DNA from: Acidimicrobiales bacterium | Lineage (GTDB): Bacteria > Actinomycetota > Acidimicrobiia > Acidimicrobiales > SZUA-35 | Direction: 5' to 3' | DNA: 39,979 bases | Assembly (NCBI GenBank): GCA_028285495.1 | Contig: JANQPB010000019.1 | Location: 1-39,979 of the forward strand | Shown here: positions 36,834 to 39,979 of the stretch, in pieces | Layout of the letters: the number at the start of each line of letters is the position of its first letter | Numbering within the stretch: position 1 is the stretch's first letter | The notes under the pieces: generated by a model | Seen by the model: the letters and a program-made list of their open reading frames with translations, nothing else | Told to the model about the DNA's origin: nothing | Database searches by the model: none | Program-made: the position numbers and the translations under genes

Positions 36834-38006
36834 TCACTCCTGTTGGGGTTGTTGGGTTGGTTGGTCGAGCCCGATCACGGGGATGGGGCCCGCCTCGTCG
36901 ACCACGACGGCCAGGCCGAGATCGGTGAGGAATCGGACGGCGGCATCGATGCCGTTGCGGCCGTCGTCGCTCTCGAAGGCAGTCAGGAGCTTGGAGCGGC
37001 GACCGTCTCGCCGGTTGGCGATCTCTCGCCACAGGTCCCGGTCGATCTCGGCCACGGCTTCGCCGCCGGCGTCTTCGGCGGCCAGCTCCTCGTCGGAGCG
37101 TTCGGGGCCGAGTCCGTAGCGCTCCCGGAGCCCCTGCGACCAGGTGATCGAGCGCTTGCGGTGGGAGGCGACGACCCATTCCCGGAACAGCTCGACATCG
37201 GCCTTGTCGCCGGTCTCGGCGGCGTCGTGGGCGATGGCGAACGGGGTCCGGTGGCCTTCTTCCCGGCCGATCTTGTTGTCGCCCATGGCCAGCTCGTAGC
37301 CGACTTTGGTCAGGTACTCCCCAGAGCCATCGGCGTCGTCAGGCTTGACCGGGTCGACCCGGATGCCGAACTCCTCCGACACGATCCGGCCGTACTTCTC
37401 CTTCATCCGCTTGCACCACCGGTTCCGGATGGCGGCCCGGAGGGCGTAGAACTGCTCCTCGTTCTCAAGCGGCGACATCGGCCGGTCGACGAACAGCAGG
37501 ACGTGGCAATGCGGGTGCCACCCGGAGCCCCAGGAGTGGGTCGCTTCGGTGGCCCGGATGTAGCCCTCGATGGCGTGGTCGGCCTTGAGCTTCTTCCATC
37601 CGCCACCGGAGGTGACGTGCTCCCAGCAGTCCGACAGGATCGACCACAGGTCGGCCAGTGCCTCGCCGGCCCGATGGGGCATGGTGATCACGCAGTGGAG
37701 CACTCCCCCACCGGCGGCCAGGTGGGCGCCGACGACGGCGTTGATCTCGGCCGCCCGCTTGGTGCGGACCTTGAAGTAGCAGGCGATGCAGCTCCACACC
37801 GACCCGCACGTCTGGAGTCCCGCCATGTGGGCTCGGCCGTCGACCTTGGCCACCCGGGGTCGACCGGCTCCGGTCGGAATGCGTCCGCATCGACTGATCC
37901 GCTTCGCCTCGGGAAGGTCGCCGCAGGTCTCACGGATCAGCGCTTGGGCCCGGTCGGCAGCCTGTCGCCGTTCCCGGCTTCGGCCCTTTGACGACCTATT
38001 CGCCAT
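36834..38006 (-). CDS. Rolling-circle replication initiator protein, HUH family (RepSA-like)
   Basis: The 390-residue protein has an N-terminal Cys motif (AGLQTCGSVWSCIACYFKVR, about residues 63-82), the HUH metal-binding motif in GSGWHPHCHVLLFVDRP, and a probable nicking Tyr in SGEYLTKVGYELA. These are features of Rep proteins of actinobacterial rolling-circle plasmids and integrative elements. It would nick the double-strand origin to start replication. The ATG at 38006 has no Shine-Dalgarno sequence; a TTG at 38015 is an in-frame alternative. There is no room for its own promoter before the divergent TPR gene, whose ATG overlaps this one, so expression may have been cut off by a rearrangement. 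Confidence 0.88.
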   Translation of the reverse strand: MANRSSKGRSRERRQAADRAQALIRETCGDLPEAKRISRCGRIPTGAGRPRVAKVDGRAHMAGLQTCGSVWSCIACYFKVRTKRAAEINAVVGAHLAAGGGVLHCVITMPHRAGEALADLWSILSDCWEHVTSGGGWKKLKADHAIEGYIRATEATHSWGSGWHPHCHVLLFVDRPMSPLENEEQFYALRAAIRNRWCKRMKEKYGRIVSEEFGIRVDPVKPDDADGSGEYLTKVGYELAMGDNKIGREEGHRTPFAIAHDAAETGDKADVELFREWVVASHRKRSITWSQGLRERYGLGPERSDEELAAEDAGGEAVAEIDRDLWREIANRRDGRRSKLLTAFESDDGRNGIDAAVRFLTDLGLAVVVDEAGPIPVIGLDQPTQQPQQE

Positions 38007-38760
38007 GGTTACCAAGCAGACGTTGGCGCTGTCCGGTCAAGCGTCCGCCATGGTCTTGACCAAGCTCGGAGAACACGATTTGGCCTGGATCGCTTCAGAA
38101 CGCGGCCTCAACGCCGCCCAGGACGCCGACGATCCCGCCATCATCGGATCGCTCAACCGCTCGATGGTTCACACCCTCCAGTCACACGGCCGGACCGAGG
38201 CCTCGACCAGACTGGCCGAGAGAACCGCCGATAACCTGCGACCAGCCCTCGACGCCGGTTCGGCCCGTGAGACATCGGTATACGGCACGCTGCTTCTCGC
38301 TGCGTCGATGACCGCAGCTCGGGCTGGCGATCGGTCCGCCGTCAACGAGCTCCTGGACGAAGCCGACCACCACGCCGCCCAGCTTGGCCAGGACGCCAAC
38401 CATCTGTGGACCGCCTTCGGCCCCACCAACGTCGCCGTACACCGTGTCGCCACAGCGGTTGCCCGCGACGACATCGCCACCGCCGAGCACCACACCCGCC
38501 AGCTGCACCCGTCGGCCCTTCCACCAGAACGACGCATCCGCTACCTGTTCGACGTCGCCATGATCGCCGTCAAGCAAGACCGCACTGGGGACGCGATCGC
38601 CACCATGCTCGAAGCCGAGCAGCTGAGCCCCGAGCAGGTCCACAACCACGTCATGGCCCAGCAGATCGTGGCCCACCTGCGCAGCTCGCGGTCCGGCCGC
38701 CAGGACCCACGCCTTGCCCAGCTCGACCGGCGCACCCGCAAGACCCGGGCGGCAGCCTGA
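38005..38760 (+). pseudogene. TPR-containing regulator, N-terminally truncated
   Basis: The 251 residues are helical repeats (KLGEHDLAWIASERGLNAAQ, GDRSAVNELLDEADHHAAQL, DRTGDAIATMLEAEQLSPEQ) like the C-terminal part of actinobacterial XRE-family regulators with TPR repeats. The usual HTH and first repeats, roughly 150-180 residues, are absent: upstream in frame is only sequence antisense to rep. The first ATG, 38005, lies in CCATGG shared with the divergent rep start. A truncated TPR protein could still be made, but DNA binding is lost. The NUDIX gene follows after 38 nt, a pairing I recall from Streptomyces genomes. Confidence 0.65.
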
Positions 38761-38785
38761 CAGCCTCCGATGCCAGGCGCAGGGG

Positions 38786-38791
38786 TAGGGT
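38786..38791 (+). promoter_or_regulatory. Candidate -10 box for leaderless NUDIX gene
   Basis: TAGGGT ends 7 nt before GTG 38799; no Shine-Dalgarno sequence intervenes. Confidence 0.45.
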
Positions 38792-38798
38792 CGAAACC

Positions 38799-39314
38799 GT
38801 GAGCAACGACGATCCCACGCTCAACTTCATCACGCCCCGGGTGGCCGCTGGCGTCCTCTTCACCGACGATCAGGACCAGGTCCTCATGGTCGTCCCGTCC
38901 TACAAGGACTACCTCGACATTCCTGGGGGCTACGTCGAGAAGGGAGAGACCCCCTACCAGGCGGCCGGACGCGAGGTCTTCGAGGAACTCGATATAAGGC
39001 CGCCCATAGGTCGGCTTCTAGTCGCCGACTGGTGGGAAGACAGCCCCGAGGCCAACGGCACCGCCAAGCTACTGCTGATCTTTGACGGTGGCCGGATCGA
39101 TCCGACCCACACCCAGATGATCAAGACTGACGGCAACGAGATCGACCGATACTGCTTCTGCCCGCAGAACACGATCGCCGATGTGACAATTCCGCGTCTG
39201 GCAAACAGGATCGCTGAAGCGCTGCTAGCGAGGATGGAAGGACCGATCTACTTGGAGAACGGTCATTTAGTCCCCACTGATGCCCGACGCACGAAGGGCG
39301 CCCATCGCCACTAG
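38799..39314 (+). CDS. NUDIX hydrolase
   Basis: The 171-residue protein carries the Nudix box GGYVEKGETPYQAAGREVFE followed by ELDI: G-x5-E-x7-REVxEE is intact, but Asp replaces the usual Gly near the end. NUDIX enzymes hydrolyse nucleoside diphosphates linked to another group; the substrate is not predictable. pSAM2 encodes a NUDIX protein, Pif, that blocks transfer between element-bearing cells, so an element-related role is possible. From about 38,990 the DNA becomes less GC-rich within the gene. The GTG start is supported by a TAGGGT box 7 nt upstream. Confidence 0.85.
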   Translation: MSNDDPTLNFITPRVAAGVLFTDDQDQVLMVVPSYKDYLDIPGGYVEKGETPYQAAGREVFEELDIRPPIGRLLVADWWEDSPEANGTAKLLLIFDGGRIDPTHTQMIKTDGNEIDRYCFCPQNTIADVTIPRLANRIAEALLARMEGPIYLENGHLVPTDARRTKGAHRH

Positions 39315-39441
39315 GGCCAGCGGATCGGAATATACCAATCGCCGCCGCGCCGGTCGATGGACTGGACCGAGTGATCCATTGCGCTACTCGTGTTAGCGAA
39401 ACCATCAAGCACATCGCAAACACAGATGGTCGAGACGCAAG

Positions 39442-39909
39442 TCAGATACTAGGCCGACCCGAGGCACCGATATCGCCAATTTCGCCTACCGGGAACCGCT
39501 CTACCTGATTCGACATGACAACGTAGACTCCTGCATCCAACAAACGGGCAGCAAGTAGCGCTTGCGACAAGTTCTGAAGGGCGTCAGAACTCCGAAGAGC
39601 GTAGGGACGCATGGCGCCGGTGAAGACAACCGGGGCCGCAGTCGGTCCTGTGCTCAGCAATGAGTTAGCGGTCATCGGGATCCCTGGAACCCCGTGAATG
39701 ACCACGACACCATCCGAACGATCGGCCAGCTCGCGGACGGCCCTAACGATCACGCTACGATCGTCCTCAGACATCGAGGCTCCCGTCGACGTCCATCAAT
39801 CGCACGATCTCGACTTGAGTGTCATCGGGTAGCCAAAGCGAGGACAGCGCGCTATCGATAACACTGCGACCGCTGTCACTATCTGGAGTTCCCCCGCTAC
39901 GTGAGACAT
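39442..39909 (-). pseudogene. Asparaginase-like domain protein, frameshifted and degenerate
   Basis: Segment 39442-39774 encodes SDGVVVIHG, APVVFTGAMRPYALRSSDAL and GVYVVMSNQV, the asparaginase fold of short stand-alone domain proteins. The catalytic HGTDTM is replaced by HGVPGIPM. The preceding part (SGGTPDSDSGRSVID to EIVRLMDVDGSLD) is in another frame that ends at 39767; the two meet at GATGTC, where a gain or loss of bases has occurred. ATG 39909 (MSHV) may be the old start in yet another frame. Loss of motif and frames together indicate decay, although sequencing error could explain one frameshift. AT-richer than the core. Confidence 0.6.
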
Positions 39910-39979
39910 CTGAGCCTGGGAGACTGGTCCCGGGAAGGAGTCCACGTTGGGCACACATCGCTACCCGGAGGAGTTCCGT

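Larger units (their letters stand above)
33448..38006. mobile_element. Integrated pSAM2-like element or remnant (right edge uncertain)
   Basis: Between tRNA-Pro and about 38,006 lie two cargo genes, a tyrosine integrase, an excisionase, a small ORF and a rolling-circle Rep, the last four on one strand in the order rep, orf, xis, int toward the tRNA. That is the core of actinomycete integrative elements that replicate through Rep. No FtsK/TraB-like transfer gene, Spd or Kil gene is present. I found no second copy of the tRNA-Pro 3' end to the right, so attR is lost or beyond the window. Confidence 0.65.

Noticed and set aside
37786..38004. In-frame sequence upstream of the TPR gene as its missing N-terminus
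   Set aside because: It is antisense to rep, is rich in Arg and Pro and has no helix-turn-helix or TPR pattern.
39311..39412. Small minus-strand frame ending in DWYIPIRWP, convergent with the NUDIX stop
   Set aside because: It looks protein-like but has only about 33 residues, no ribosome site and no recognised family; perhaps the end of another decayed gene.

Overview
The window is chromosomal DNA from a high-GC Gram-positive bacterium, most likely an actinobacterium. The order rng-rplU-rpmA-obg-proB, a class II DAHP synthase, PspA, the mre/rodA block and tig-clpP-clpX-folC all fit; codon third positions are overwhelmingly G or C. A deep lineage such as Acidimicrobiia is plausible, but this is inferred from gene order and not proven.

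Positions 1 to about 33,450 are mostly housekeeping. On the plus strand: the 3' end of a group 2-like sigma-70 gene, a strong terminator and aroG (class II). On the minus strand: an ECF sigma/anti-sigma pair and a moxR-VWA pair. Divergent from moxR is a plus-strand run of AAA ATPase (CbbX/EccA-like), murJ and pspA. A long minus-strand block follows: radical SAM protein, its DUF2344 partner, RNase E/G, L21, L27, Obg, glutamate 5-kinase; then ndk and the shape/wall operon mreB-mreC-mreD-mrdA(PBP2)-rodA. A plus-strand Flp/TadE/TadE/TadG operon lies between ndk and the minus-strand tig-clpP, clpX, folC group.

Positions 33,371 to 39,979 are accessory DNA with visibly lower GC in places. A complete tRNA-Pro(UGG) is followed by two plus-strand genes of uncertain function, a tyrosine integrase, an excisionase, a tRNA-like remnant, a small conserved-looking ORF and an HUH rolling-circle Rep. 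The order att/tRNA-Pro, int, xis, rep resembles pSAM2-type actinomycete integrative elements, but no transfer gene is seen. The Rep start codon directly abuts a TPR regulator gene that has lost its N-terminal HTH, so a rearrangement has occurred at about 38,005. A NUDIX hydrolase and a decayed asparaginase-like gene finish the window.

Non-coding structure of note: a 169-bp MITE-like element whose end supplies the proB stop codon, an 81-bp tandem duplication between obg and proB, three 32-bp hairpin units at the end of rodA, a 16-bp palindrome between moxR and the AAA gene, and a repeated pattern of TANNNT boxes 6 to 10 nt before start codons that suggests leaderless transcripts. The most likely home of an undescribed function is the two-gene cassette at 33,671-35,019 between tRNA-Pro and the integrase.
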